A stretch of 64,000 nucleotides of DNA from Polydactylus sextarius (GCA_016801845.1 CM028924.1:10498825-10562824); one strand, 5' to 3'; shown: positions 10,257 to 22,822, counted from the first letter of the stretch. Numbers and translations: made by a program. Notes: generated by a model not told the origin, from the sequence alone.

Positions 10257-12589
10257 CATCATGTAGCATTAAAGCTAACAGGAGCTAACACTGGTTCAAA
10301 CACTAACACACTCAGAGGTTTCTTCACACCATCAAAGTGCCACACACTCTCCTGCTCGGTTGAAATGTGACCCACGTCTTGTTTCTTCTGAGCATCACGA
10401 CCTTTGACCTTACTCGTCTTTATCTGTGTTCGTTTTGAACCTTTCAACTGTGAGTTTTTATGATTTTTCTTCTCTCTGTATATTTTGCTGCTCCGCTTTA
10501 TTCTGATAATGGATTTTGTTAATGCAATGTTTACTTGGATGGTTTAACCTTTCGGATGGCAGCTCCTCCCCCTGTTCATCACCCCCTCCCAACCCTCCGT
10601 TATGTGAAGGTTCAACACTATAATTCACTGTACAGTAGAGTCATCATAAAGTCTTTTAACCAGAAACTCTGATGCGTTTCCTGTTTGTGTCGCAGCCTTG
10701 ACTTAAAGCCACAAGGTGTAATTTTTCAGGTTGTCTATTAACAGAAATTTTTTTTTTCTGAATTAGTAATCACCTCAATCAACAAGTTGAAATGTTTTGG
10801 TAGGTTTTGAATTTTCCATGTATATAAACGTAGAGCGACCAAACTAACCAGATATGTTAAATTAAAAATGTAATTAAAACACTCACTAGATGGGATCAGG
10901 ATCAAACCCTGAGGAACTCAACCACTTAGATGTTTAAAAAAAATTAAAGTACATATGTACAGAGCTTCCATATGTAAATTCAGTCCTTCATAGATTAAAC
11001 ACACAAAAACAAACAAAACATAACCGTATTATTGTGAAAAAAACAAAACAAAACAAAAAAGTTTTCAATAAAGAAAAAAGTTTTTTGCTGAATAAATAAA
11101 TTAATAAATACATTTTCTTTTTTCAAATCTTAAAGAAACTTTAAAATAATAATAACAATAATTAATAAAAACCACAAAAACAGAAGAGTAACACAAAACA
11201 AAAACAGGAAGGGAGCAATCACACAAATATATGTATGTCCTCCATGTGTTTTATAACAGAGGCCCTGAAATTAAACGATAAAGTGAACAAAACAAAAAAG
11301 AAAAAGCGTTGTAGAGTTTCAATATTTAAGACCAATGTATTCAATAAGAAAGTTCCTGTTGTCAGTTCCTGTTGCTGCCTCCAGGAGGCGACAGAGACCC
11401 AGAGTCAGATCTGTCGTTTCCTGTCGTCTCAGCACCTGTTCTCCTTCTTCTTCTTCCTCCTCCTCCTCATCGTCGCTGTGCCAACAACAAACCATCGCAG
11501 CCTCCAAATAGAAACACAACATATGCTGTCGGCGCACACACAGGGCAGGACAAAATAACAGGAACAACACAAAATGACAGCCCTGGTGCATCATGGGAAG
11601 TGTAGGCTCATGTGGTTCAGTTTCTCCATCAGGACAAACATGTTACACATAAACATCAACAATAAGACAGGGGGTCTGCAAACTTTTATTATGGAGGGAA
11701 GGGGGCGTGGTCTTCAATCTACAGAAGCCCTGAAGGTAAAAATTTATACTAAGAGTAAAGAGGGTAAAAAACAAACTAAGTAAAAATAATTTTCCTATTC
11801 TCCCCACCCGGAAATTTTTGACTGGACAAAAATGAACTTAGCGAACTGAATTTTACAGTCAGGCTAGCATTAGCTTTAGCTGCCAGCCTCGGTTAGCGGT
11901 AGCAACCAGTTGTTGCGAACAGTTTGGTGGCTGTACAAGCACGAGTAAAGACAAGGTGGAAATTTTGCTTTATGTTCGTTTATCCCGTGTTAGCATTAGC
12001 TTAGGGTAACTGTGAGCTTTGTCAAGATGACCGCTCTTAAATGCTGAAATAAAACAACGAAGTTAGCACTTAGCCCAGTCCCTATGTGTGTAAAAGGATT
12101 TTTTAACAGTCCATCTAGACAGCCATTTTGGCAACGTGCTAATGTTTGTGCTAGCTAACAGAGGAAGGAAGCTAACGCTAAAAAAGTGTGTGAGTTTGGT
12201 TAGCTTTCAGCAGCGTTAGCTTTAGCATTAGCGATGGCCGAGTCATACGTTTTTTTTTTTCACAAACTGTTTTGTGTTAATAGAACGGTGTTTTAACTAT
12301 GGAAGCCAAGTTAAAGTGGCAGATGTGAGACATATGCCTCACCATCTTTGTGCTTATAATAGCAAACCAAATTCTATGCAGCTGTTCGCAAATATAGGTT
12401 GGCTAATGTATTAATGGTTGTGCTTGCTAACTTGGGGAGGCAGCTAACGCTTCAGAGTAAAATATATCTGTTTGTGACAACTTAATTAGTTTGCGTTAGC
12501 CAAAATATCGGCCAAGATGGCAGTCGTCCCTCGGGGCTTCCGTAACTGACTGTTTTGGCGGATGATTGAAAAGTGGGTGTGTTTGACAG

Positions 12590-13159
12590 ACACAGGTTGC
12601 AGGTGAAATTCCCGCTCCATAATGCCCTGCAGCGGTAGTTTTCTCTTCATACCATCACCACCACCACCATCATCATCATCATGTCACCTTAAAAACTCCG
12701 GTGGTGACGTCACTGTCCTGGCTCGGGCTGCAGCAACAGAGAGAGAGAGAGGGAGGGAGAGAGAGAGAGATAGCGGCGCGCGGACACAGCACAGGTGAAT
12801 GCACGAGCCCATCGTCCGCAGGAGGAAAAAATAACGAGGAAGAAGAAGAAGAAAAGGCGGCGGTGACAGAGGAGAAGAAGAAAACACAACCTGCCGTTTG
12901 TTTTGGTTTTTATCCGCGCGGGTCGGTTCCTCCCGGTGCCTCCCGCCTTCCTCCTCCTCCTCCTCCTCATCCTCCTCCTCTTCCTCCTCTCTCCCGCCGG
13001 TATCGATCACATCAGATTTTCCTCTCGACGCTCGTTGACCACAGGAAGGAAGGAAGGAAAGGAAGGAAGTAAAGAAGGTGGATTTGTGACGGAGACCACC
13101 GCGCCTCACCGAGCCCAGCCGAACCGAGCCGAGCCGAGTCGAGCCGAACAGAACAGGAG
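12590..13159 (+). promoter_or_regulatory. CpG-rich region upstream of the short fgf12 first exon
   Basis: GC- and GA-rich DNA with CpG clusters (GGCGGCGGTG, CGGCGCGCGG), purine runs (GAGAGA, GAAGAAGAAG) and pyrimidine runs (CCTCCTCCTC). It then has GCCGAACCGAGCCGAG repeats just before an ATG at 13160. The composition is that of a vertebrate first-exon 5' UTR and promoter, not of the surrounding AT-rich intergenic DNA. Confidence 0.45.
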
Positions 13160-13187
13160 ATGGAGGGCAAAGAGAAGGCACCGGCAG
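13160..13187 (+). CDS. fgf12: Candidate fgf12 alternative first exon B (MEGKEKAPA)
   Basis: An ATG in purine context begins nine codons, MEGKEKAPA, followed by one base and a GTAGGA donor. That leaves phase 1, exactly what fgf12 exon 2 at 35963 needs to form Glu-Pro-Gln. The mammalian FGF12 B isoform starts MESK before the same EPQLKG, so MEGK fits its role. The protein would be about 197 residues and lack the long A-type N terminus. The extra five residues and the plain donor make this an inference; exon B upstream of exon A should also be compared with other fish. Confidence 0.5.
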
Positions 13188-13381
13188 GTAGGAGAAGTTC
13201 CTGAGGAGGAGGAGGAGTGGTGATGGATGGATGGAGGGATGGAGGAGGAGTGATGCATGCTGGGTAGAAGTGGACTGCGGTATCAGGCTGATGCAGCTGG
13301 AGCTGAGAGGTGTGGTTATTATGGGATGGGGTGCAGTGTGTGTGTGTGTGTGTTTTAAACATACGCCTGATGCAGCAAAAC

Positions 13382-13916
13382 ACTAAGACTGAGACAGGTG
13401 GACTGAAATGAGGCTAAGACAGGTGGATTGAGACAGATGGAACAAGACTAAGACTAAGATAGGTGGACTGAGACTGAAACAGGTGGACTAAGACTGAGAC
13501 AGATGGACTGACACAGACTGGGAGAGGTAGACTAAGACTGAGACAGGTGGACTAAGACTGAGACTGGGAGAGGTAGACTAAGACTGAGACTGAGACTGAG
13601 ACAGGTGGTTTAAGACTGAGACTGAGCCAGGTGGACTAAGACTGAGACAGATGGACTGACACTGAGACAGGTGGGCTGAAATGAGGCTAAGACAGGTGGA
13701 TTGAGACAGATAGAATAAGATTAAGATAGGTGGACTAAGACTGAGATGGGTGGACTACGACTGAGACTAAGACAGGTAGACTAAGACTGAAACAGGTGGG
13801 CTAAAATAGGTGGATTAAGACTAAGATACGTGGACAAAGACACATGAAGTATGACTGAGACAGGCGGACTAAGATAGGTGGACTAGGACTGAGACAGGTC
13901 GACTGAAACGAAGTAG
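13382..13916. repeat. Minisatellite of GACTGAGACAGGTGGACTAA-like units
   Basis: About 530 bases of imperfect tandem units built from the words GACTAAGACTGAGACAGGTG and AGACAGATGGACTG. It begins about 200 bp after the donor of the candidate short first exon. Confidence 0.85.
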
Positions 13917-14635
13917 GCGTCAGGTGTGTGACATTGGTGACATTGATTGGCTAACATGGCTCTATGTGTCTGGTTACGCTGCCACCTACAGGTTTGGCTC
14001 ATAATAGTTCTTGATGGTTTTTGTAAATGAACACTTTTAGAAAATGATCTTGTGTGAGCGAGGACATCATTGAAAATGGAGAGGGGGAAATATCTGCATC
14101 TGTAAATACCTACATATACCTATCCTATAATATCTATGCCATGTGTAAACGTGGTGGACTAAAACTAAGACTGGTGGACTGAGACTGGGACAGGTTAACA
14201 TCGAGACAGTGTTTTAATATTTACGTCCATACAGATTGATGCATTCTGGGAAGTGCAGTTGTCTCCAACATGGATCAGTCTCAGGCCTTGTGGTCTCAGT
14301 CTGGACTGGAGATGACGTGGACGTCCACAGCGTGGGGACAGTCTGTTCAAACAAACAACAAACAATAAGTTGTAGCTTAATTTTGAAAGAGACACAGTTG
14401 TTATGACAATTACTTGTATCTTGACCTTTGACCTTTGACCTCTGACCTCCATGTGGGTTTTACGTCCTGAACCAAAATGTTTCGCTTTGTATTTGTGCTT
14501 CAGACGCCTCAAACACACACTGAAATCTTTTTATGTCACATTTAGTAGGAAACAAATGGTTTTAGTGCTTGTTAAAGTAAATATAAATGAGGCGCCCCCT
14601 GCAGGTTGGATAGCAGTGTTTTTGATGGCTCAACA

Positions 14636-14905
14636 AGTTAACATTAGCCTGAACAAGCTAACGTTAACCTAAAGCAGTTTAACATTAAGAACCGTCGCTA
14701 CGTTAGCTTGAACAAGCTAACATTTTGAGCCGGCCCTATGTTATTGAGCAAGCTAACATTAGCCAGAATGAGTTAGCTGTATGAACTCTCACTAAGTTAG
14801 CCTGGATAATATAGCATTAGCCTGAAACAGTTAACTTTATGAGCTGCTGCTATGTTAGCCTGAACAAGCTAAAATTATCCTGAACAAGCACATAAAAGCT
14901 AATAA
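14636..14905. repeat. Tandem repeat of TTAGCCTGAACAAGCTAACA units
   Basis: The words AGCCTGAACAAGCTAAC and CTATGTTAGCC recur roughly every 30-50 bases. It resembles the TTAGCTAA arrays but with a longer unit. Confidence 0.65.
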
Positions 14906-15150
14906 TAAACTCACCAGATGGGATGACATTCGCATTAAATCAGCAGTGTCATGCTAGCAGGGAAAGCACGTCACTGTTAATGTAAAAATAAAACAAAATA
15001 TATAGATCGCTCAGTTATTTGCTGCTTCGTAACATAGCTCACGTTACCTGGCTAACGATAGCTTAACTCACCAATAAACAAAATTTTACATTAACGCTCC
15101 CAACACAGAAAGGTCAATGTCAGTGCAGCTGTCGGCCATGTTGAAACAAG

Positions 15151-15167
15151 CTCCCCCTGGTGGCCAT
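15151..15167 (-). promoter_or_regulatory. CTCF-like motif
   Basis: On the minus strand TGGCCACCAGGGGGAG closely matches the CTCF core. Function is not shown by sequence alone. Confidence 0.35.
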
Positions 15168-15230
15168 TAAAATAGATTAGCACCCGACTGTACGATGTTT
15201 TTTGTTTTAACGTGATAAATTCACTGCGAT

Positions 15231-15600
15231 CAAAGAAATGAAATAAAATCGTACCTTGCGTTGTCTCTCTGGAAGAGTCTGGTTTGTTTCTGACCGAGGA
15301 GCTGCTCCTCCTCCTCCTCCTCCTCCTTGGCGTACAGTGCGCTGATGTCAGAGAGCGCGTGCAGCGGTTTTAAAGCAAGCAGCTCACAGTGAGTCAGCTC
15401 TCTGCTCTGTGGCGGCGGCGGCGGATCATCATCATCATCATCATCATCATCACCACCACTCTCACTGATCTGGTCCGGGACCAGCAGCAGCCTCACAGAG
15501 GTAGACAAAGAACTGAGTGAGGAAGAGTTGGGACGAGCTGCTGCTGCCGCTGCACTGATGGAGACGACGACGCCCGTGGGTCCATCAGGTGGAGTCACAG
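15231..15600 (-). other. CpG-rich segment with an open minus-strand frame
   Basis: The minus strand is open for about 120 codons: Ala, Asp and Glu runs, then LTHCELLALKPLHALSDISA, ending near an AAG/GTACGA donor-like site. The Asp run is simply a GAT triplet repeat (15424-15452). No ATG opens the frame; only a GTG does, and a TAA lies upstream. It could be an internal exon, a non-coding first exon or chance. The plus strand gives only a six-codon ORF at an AAGATGGCGGCGGCG. Confidence 0.2.
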
Positions 15601-15699
15601 GTCCGAGCCAAGATGGCGGCGGCGGTGATGTAGTTTTTTATTCTCTAGTTTAAAATCAGAGTAATTGAGCTGCTTGTGTGTCCCAGACTGGATCAGGGA

Positions 15700-16015
15700 T
15701 TTTGTGTGTGTGTGTGTGTGTGTTTACACACCAGTTTGTCGTCGTATTGATTCGGGGATCAGATCCACACGGATCAGGTCTGTAGTGACCCGGAGAAACC
15801 TGACACACTGAATGGACAAACACACACACACTGTCCCAGAGGAGGTGTGTGATTCCTGTCGATTTCTGTTTCTGTTTATTCTCATTGACTGAGGAACACC
15901 CAAACACTGTCTGTCTAAGAGTGTGTGTGTGTGTGTGTGAGTGTGTTTGTGCGGGCGACCTTGTGCGTGTGTCTGTGTCAGTGACCATCAGGTAGTGTGT
16001 GTGTGTGTGTGTCAT
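15700..16015. repeat. Group of GT/CA microsatellites
   Basis: GT runs at about 15702-15724, 15920-15940 and 15993-16012 with a CA run at 15820-15832 between them. No gene signal was seen. Confidence 0.8.
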
Positions 16016-16542
16016 TGTAGTTTACCTGTAAATTTAACATTTTAAAGCATTAGAAGTTTGAATTAGCGTCTTTCTTAAAGGAGAAAACGAAAATTTGCCG
16101 CTTCTTTCAGTGTAGTGTGTCTGACCAAACTGATACATCTGTTTGTGCAGATGTTCACACGATTAACACAAATATTATTACTGTAATGGTAAATCGGTGT
16201 GTGTGTTCACACACACCAGACTTATTGATAAAAACAGTGGTTTAAACTCAGGGCGAACAGGAAGGTGCAGCTTCATCGTCACATTTATCTGTGATTTTAT
16301 TTGTGATGTTACGTGAATACGTAATGTTTTTTTTTTTTGCAGCCGAATGTTGCAGAGTGATGCAGCCTACCTGACAGGTGGAGGCGCAGGTGTAGCAGCA
16401 TCATCAGTGTGTGTGTGTGTGCGTGTGAGACGAACAGTGCGTGTTTGAAATTAGCTTTACTTCTAATGGAGTCTGGTGTCCTGTCCTGATGTTTAAAACA
16501 CAGGAAACGACATCAGTCAGTGTTTGTTTTTATCTGTATTGA

Positions 16543-16596
<54 letters not shown>

Positions 16597-16608
16597 ACAC
16601 ACACACAC
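16543..16608. repeat. Compound CT/CA microsatellite
   Basis: A CT run is followed directly by a CA run with a short GACA interruption. Confidence 0.9.
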
Positions 16609-16974
16609 TGCCACAGACAGGCACACACACTAAAAAGCCCATTAGTGCTGAGCTCAGCATCTCCTGCTGATATTGTCATCTCCCACAGCGTGGAGGAGGG
16701 GAGTGTATTTGTTTGTGTGTTTGTATGTGTTTGTATGTGTGTGTGTGTGTGAGTGCCCCTCCCTGTTGTTTTATGGTCTCACTGGTTTCCAGTCTTCCCA
16801 GCAGCAGCTCTCAGCTCCTGAAGCCGTCGTCAGCCTCGCAATTTTTTCTAATTTGATTCAAACCGTATCGATACACGTTGATAAAGTCTGAGTCTGATTA
16901 AAAGTGTGATTTTTTTTTTAATTTTAACTAAACATTATTTAAAAACCATAAACTGAAGCTACTGAGCTTTAACT

Positions 16975-17725
16975 GCACATCGACATCACTTACGTCACCT
17001 GCACTGCAATGAATTTTGGGATATGTTGGACTGTGAAGGATCCAACCGTTGTAGTCTTCAGGTCTCAGGAAAAGAAGCTGGATTTGTTAAAGGAGTCTTT
17101 GAAATGAGACAGACTAGTCGGACACCACTAAGGTTATTTCAGCTAACTTGGCTACGTTAGCTTAGCTAACTTAGCTAATTTAACTTACTTTAGGTCATTT
17201 AGCTATTTATATCTATATCTATAGGTAAAAGTTACTTCAGCCAACGTAGCTAATTTACAATCTTAGTTAACTCGACTACTTCTACTAGCTTGGCTATGTT
17301 AGCTAACTTGGCTAATTTAGATACTTTAGCTAACTTTAATAACTTTGGTAATTTAGCTATTTCAGCTAACTTGGCTACTTCAGCTACCTTAACTAATTTA
17401 GCTTGTGTAACTTATTTAACCACTGCAGTTAACCTAGCTACTTTGGCTAACTTGGCTGAATTAGCCATTTATATTATTTAGATTTATATTAATTAAATAG
17501 CTAGGCTAATTTTGATACCTTCGCTAACCTAACTACTCTAACTACCATGGCTACATTAATTAATGTATTAAGCCACCTCAGCTAATTTTGTAATACCTTT
17601 GCCAACTTAGCAACATTAGAAACCTAAGCTATCTATGCTAACTTGGCTACTTCAGCTACCATAGCTAATTTAACTTACTTTGGCTAACTTGGCTAAATTA
17701 GCTAATTTAGATACCTCAGGTCTGA
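16975..17725 (-). mobile_element. Composite repeat, copy 1: conserved tail plus TTAGCTAA array
   Basis: Read on the minus strand, an array of TTAGCTAA words runs into a conserved tail: GACTAGTCTGTCTCATTTCA, AACAAATCCAGCTTCTT, TTCACAGTCCAACATATCCC, then a Cys/Met-free AT-rich end. The same tail follows arrays at 23390-24130 and 36225-36900 on the plus strand, so array and tail travel together. No coding capacity or clear terminal inverted repeat was found; the class is unknown. Confidence 0.6.
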
Positions 17726-20599
17726 CAGCAGGAGTGAATGAGATTTTACAAAACTGTCCAATCACCTTCAAAGCTATTTGATGATTGGCTGCTGTGACAA
17801 AGAGGGCATGTCCTTGTGGCAAATCTTGTAGCGGCCTATTAAAACGCAGCCTTGGGTCACGTGATTTGCAGCGGTTTTTGGGGCTAAATACACACTCGTA
17901 ATGAATATTTTGCTTCATTCATTCATGTTTAATAGGAAGTGTTGAGCCTGATGTCAGACGTCCTCATGAGGTCTTGCTGCATTCACGTAGCCCCGCCCAC
18001 CAAACTGAGGCATAAAGGGAACCAGTCAAAACAGAGACTGGGTTGTTATTCATCAGCTTTAACGTTAATGTCATGATGATGATGATGATGATGATGGACT
18101 AATTTGAAGGTCATGGTTCTGTGTGTAGTCATGGGTGTGTTCAGCATCTTTTCAAAATAAAAGTCCCGATCGGAATGGGTTAATTTTAGGATGATGATCC
18201 TAACCTTGTCTGGTGCCATTAATGTGATGAAGATGCTATAGAGGTAGCATGGAGCGTCACATTACGCAGCGTAATCGATGCTAACGGTGTTAGCACGAGG
18301 CTAATGGACACAGTGATTGATGATGTCGTCTAAATTCCTATAATACAACCTGTGTGCTGATGGATTAAAGGGGGGGGAAAGGTGGTGTGGTTCTTTAAGA
18401 GCATCGCCATGGAGACAGAGAGAAAGAGAGAGAGTGAGCATAACCTTAAAGTGTATCATCATGTAGAGAGTCAGCAGAGCTTTCAGTTATTTATGAGGCT
18501 CTTCAGCAAATGGGCTCTGCAAAACACACACACACACAGCTGCAGCAGACGAAAACGACGGACGACTCAGCTGCTGCATTGAGTTTCCCATCAGCCCTTT
18601 CACCTCCGTCCAAAACACACACACTGCAGTGACCACCGTGTGCGCAGTGGCCCCACCCACCTTTTACCACCCTATCACAATAAAAGCCTCGACTGGAGGC
18701 TGTTTCCCATAAGGCCTAGAGCCTCATGGGCGAGGTCAGGATGAAGATGAACAGGAAGCGATGTCATGTTCTCACATCAACATGCTTTTATTTTGGTAAA
18801 TACATTAAAAAAAAAAAAAAAAGCTAGTTACCATGACAACCAGCTGACGCTCAGCTCTGAAAGTTTACTTACATTTACTTTTTGTTTGGTTTGTTTCTTC
18901 TTCCCTCCCGTCTTGTGTCCTGACAGTTGTAGTCGTCATAGAAACCAGGGATGAATGACTTAGGGAAAAACACGCAGTTGTGATTATTCTATCGTATATT
19001 GTGATCGTGAAGTGGATCAAAAGTTGAATGTTGATTTTGTTAGTATAAATAAAAAACTTAGCTGGTAACAATAAAAAAACGTCACGCGGCGATATGTCGT
19101 ACAGAACGCGATAAAATCTTCGTACTGCGATGTCGTCAAAAACGCGATTAAAATCTGTGAAAAAACGCTGTGCCATCGCCATGGCAGCATGTTTGTGGAC
19201 CTAACGCTGACTCAGATGACTCAAACTGTTCACAGAAACGATGCAAATGACAACCTGTGGCAACAAAGCCTTGTGGTTCCGGTTGCTATGGCAACGTGCA
19301 AATGAAGAGGACTGATGTAGTGATGATCGTGTGACAGCTTCACACAGGTTGTTTGTTTCATATCTAAATATTTTTCATATAAATCACATTATATTGTCAG
19401 TGTGTAGATACATGAGTCCAGAGTGACCTAGGTTCAGCTAGATCCACATCAGGACCTGAACTCGCCTTCGGGTCTCTAAAGTTTCTCATTGCCTGTCAAT
19501 CCAGGGAATAAAAATAGTGTGATGACATCGTCTCTAATTAACGAATCAAACATTAATGAGTTGAAACGTCGTCTCTCTTCCTGCTCAGAAACATCTGAGT
19601 GGACAGCAGATAAAATGTGCATTAGTGCACTAACCTCCGCTGCGTTTGTATCAACATCGATCTCACTATTATATCTTTGAAATATTCATCATCACTTTAC
19701 CGCCATTAGAGCCATTAGAGCGTCGCCGCCGTCCACAGGAAAACGTTTAGAGCTGCTGTGATTGGACAGTCGGTAAAAGCCGAGGTCGTGTACATTTCAT
19801 CCTGCTGATATGAAGTTTTACTTTAAGTTTTGATGTTGTTTGTTCATTCAGGAGATAAGGAACTTTCACCATCAGAGGCGATACGATACTATTGCCCTTT
19901 TAAACATATTGCGTTATATTAGAGTTTATTACCTTATTTTAAGATCTGTAGCTGTTACTGACTATGTAACTGTAACAGTTGCAGTCCCTTTGGCCTCGTT
20001 CTTTGCAGTAAATGCGTCACTGTGAAGATTCTCTCACAGTGAAGTTATAATTCATTGCAGATATTTTGTCCTTTGTCTGACTCCGACTCTGACGCTTCTC
20101 TGATGCTCACTTCCTGTTTGGTGTTTTCACTGAGGACAGGAGACGATGGTTAACCTTTGACGTCTGCTGACGGCGTGAAGCCAAGGCCTCCATGTTTTAT
20201 TACACTGCAGCAGCTGTTTCTTGGCTTACAGCCCGTTACGTTATCTTTTCGTCCATGTTGTTTTCGGTGGCCCAGGTGTCGGCTTTTTGCCGAACTGGTT
20301 CTTTTGCTGAACCTGATCCCGGACTGTTTGTGTTCGTGTCGCGGCTTGTTGGTCTCCTGATATAAATAGTCGTGTTCACCCTCCACTCGCTGTCATTTAC
20401 ACTCTCAGAATAACCGCTCTCCTCTTACCGTGGGATCACATTCACACACAGAGTCCTGAACCAGGTCCTGAACTAGGTCCTGGACCAGTTCCTGAACCCA
20501 GAGCGGCATTTAAGACCTGGATGCAGACCATTAAAAACCTTCTTCACAGAATTACATCAACACTGCTCCTTTAAAGGTGCTATATGCAGGTTTTCACTA
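17726..20599. other. Intronic or intergenic stretch without a recognised exon
   Basis: It holds a GAT repeat near 18073-18095, two X-box-like motifs (18827-18840, 19282-19295) and a homeobox-site-rich stretch (TAATTAACG, CATTAATGAG, near 19530-19560) that could be a conserved non-coding element. No exon was recognised. Confidence 0.45.
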
Positions 20600-20850
20600 G
20601 CGCTACATAGCTAACATTGGCATCAGCAGCAGAGACATTGTAAAGTTAGCTTAAGTATCTAATTTAGCTAAGTTAGCTAAAATTACACTGTTTGCTGAGG
20701 TAGCTAAGGTAACTAAAGTAGCTAAATCACCTCAGATATCAAAGGTATCTTAATTAGTGAAGTTAGCGGAAATGGCTAAACTACTGAAGGTTTAAAATTA
20801 TGTAAAGTACTTAGTGCAGCTAGCTAATGTAGCTAAGTAGCCAAGAAGTA
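20600..20850. repeat. Degenerate TTAGCTAA array
   Basis: Words such as TTAGCTAAGTTAGCTAAAA and GTAGCTAAGGTAACTAAAG recur. No conserved tail follows. Confidence 0.65.
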
Positions 20851-20864
20851 AGATTTAGTTTGGC

Positions 20865-21306
20865 CGGTGTGAACGCTGGAGTCAAACTCGGAGCAAACTT
20901 GGAGCAAACAACCTCACTCTGGTCCAGTTAGAAGAGATGGTCTCGGACCACTTCAAAGCAAACCTTAGACCGGTTCAGTTTCGGTGTGAACGTCATTCAA
21001 ACCAATCACAGGGTCCATTTATCATCATGAGAGTAATCAAGTCTCTGTAGACTGAATGAAACCACAACCTTCATAGCACAGTGTTAATGTTCTGTGTTTG
21101 ACTCGTGTCGTGGTCCATATATCCCCTTGTCCTGAGCAAACTTATCAACTAATTTCAGTTTGTCTACTGTTGGACACAGCAGGTTCCATGATTCACACCA
21201 TCACCGCATTAGATCATGATAGATCTAATGTTAATGATCTAATGCAGCAGAATGAATCTTTTCAGTTCGGTTCAGGAACTGGACCTTTCGCTGTGAACGC
21301 ATCCTA
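20865..21306. mobile_element. Possible non-autonomous DNA element
   Basis: GTGTGAACGC-type words occur at 20877, 20984 and 21291, with GGTCCAG and GGACCAC phrases in both orientations between them, as in small fish elements. Termini are not certain. Confidence 0.3.
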
Positions 21307-21859
21307 AGGGATCAAAATTAGCTGAAATGATTTGAGTTTGGTATCAACCGTCGCTAACATCTGTCTCTCTAACTCTCTAACTCTAAAGTTAATATTTTCC
21401 TTTGCCTCGACTGACCTATGACTGAACGACTGAAGCTCAAAACTACTTTCAAAAATGGTCGGTTGCTCCAAAGCTTTGGAGCCACCACAGTCAGGCGTTG
21501 ATCACCACCATGGATCATGGTGAGCGAGACGACACAGATACCTTTCAACACTTTGTTGATCTGTTTGTCAGATGGTGAGTCCGAGACGACTCCAAGATTC
21601 CTGAAGGCTCAATGTCAGCGACCCTAAGTGGCTGGCGGCGGCCCAAACAATCATGTCCATCTTGTTTCCATCCAGGATGTCACATTTTGGAGACGGGCGG
21701 TTAATGTCAGATCCGGGGTCAGTTTTCCAGCGTACGTTATTAACATGGTTAGTGTGTGAAGGATAATCAGGACCGATTCTGTTCTGGCCAGCAAATCTAC
21801 GAAGATGCATAACCAGTGCCAATCTGGCTGTCGTTACTGGGTCAACTCACGTCAGTAAT

Positions 21860-22410
21860 AGTAGTGTTAGCCTTTATAACGTCACAGCATAGTTAGCGTT
21901 AGCGTTTTTCAGTGAGGAGACTTTAAGTACGACCTTTAGCTACAGTTCACACTGATGTTCCCACTGTCAAACATCAACTATAGAGTTTGGAAGTTTAACA
22001 GAAGACTTGATAATATCATGACATAATGTTAGCTATTAGCTAACTGAAGCTAATATTAGCTGTGCTAGCTAGGTAGCTATGTTAGCTGAAGTGGATAAAT
22101 GAGATTAGAATTTAAATTAGCAACGTTAGCTAACATGGCTAAGTTTCCTGATGTAGCTTAGTTAGCTAAAGTGGCTAAGTTACCCAAAGTATCAAAGTTA
22201 GCTATGGTGTCTAAATATTCAATATTAAAAGTTAGCAGAAGTAACTAAATTATGTTAGATACCTTAATTAGCTGTTAGCTGAAGTTGCTAAAGTATGTAA
22301 GGTTTTGAGATTAGCTAAGTTAGCTAACATTGCTAAGTTAGCGGAAGAAACTAAATTTATTAAGATATCAAAGTTAGCCATCTTATCTAAATTAGCTACG
22401 TTAGCTGAAA
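21860..22410. mobile_element. Repeat module plus TTAGCTAA array
   Basis: The first 150 bases (TTTTTCAGTGAGGAGACTTT, ACGACCTTTAGCTA, TTCACACTGATGTTCCCAC) recur at 59270-59480 with about 80-85 percent identity by eye. Here they are followed by a TTAGCTAA array to about 22410. This may be the other end of the composite element described at 16975. Confidence 0.5.
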
Positions 22411-22822
22411 TAACTCATTTTCAGGATTTCAGGATCAGAAAAAAAACTTTTAAAACAGGAAGCAGCGATTTGTATGTTTGATCTTTTTGCACCCAGTTGA
22501 AGCAACAAATTTTTGTATCCATGGTAACCACACACATCATGTGACCTGCGTGATTCTACGACCGCCTCCTGCTGGTGAACATCCTCCCCCTGATGGAGGC
22601 TGTGATTTACAACTGGGATCATGTTTAACCACAACGCACACTTCCTGACTCAGCCTCACAGTGTGTGTGTGTCTGTGTGTGTGTGTTTGCGCGCGCGAGC
22701 AACAGCTGTGTGTCGTCACTTGAGCCGTCGAAGGCTGCAATGTCTCGCGGCTCATCGATCAGCGTCCTGATTAACGCAGCGAGGAGCGGTGCGACCCCAA
22801 CCCGGCTCTGTATGTGAGCACC

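Larger units (their letters stand above)
7305..12589. other. Gene-free stretch between mb21d2 and the fgf12 upstream region
   Basis: About 5.3 kb without a supported exon. It contains a probable small transposable element (about 8020-8500), a short palindrome (8600-8626), a TTAGCTAA array (9535-9830), a CA repeat (10215-10256) and AT-rich DNA around 10730-11200. Open frames here are short and low in complexity. Confidence 0.6.

Noticed and set aside
12684..13383. Several overlapping open frames on both strands around 12.7-13.4 kb
   Set aside because: They come from GA- and CT-rich runs of a 5' UTR-like region. Only the nine-codon start at 13160 has a family-based reason to be kept.
15230..15598. 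Minus-strand frame with Ala, Asp, Pro and Glu runs
   Set aside because: It lacks any ATG and its runs come from triplet repeats; kept only as a low-confidence segment.
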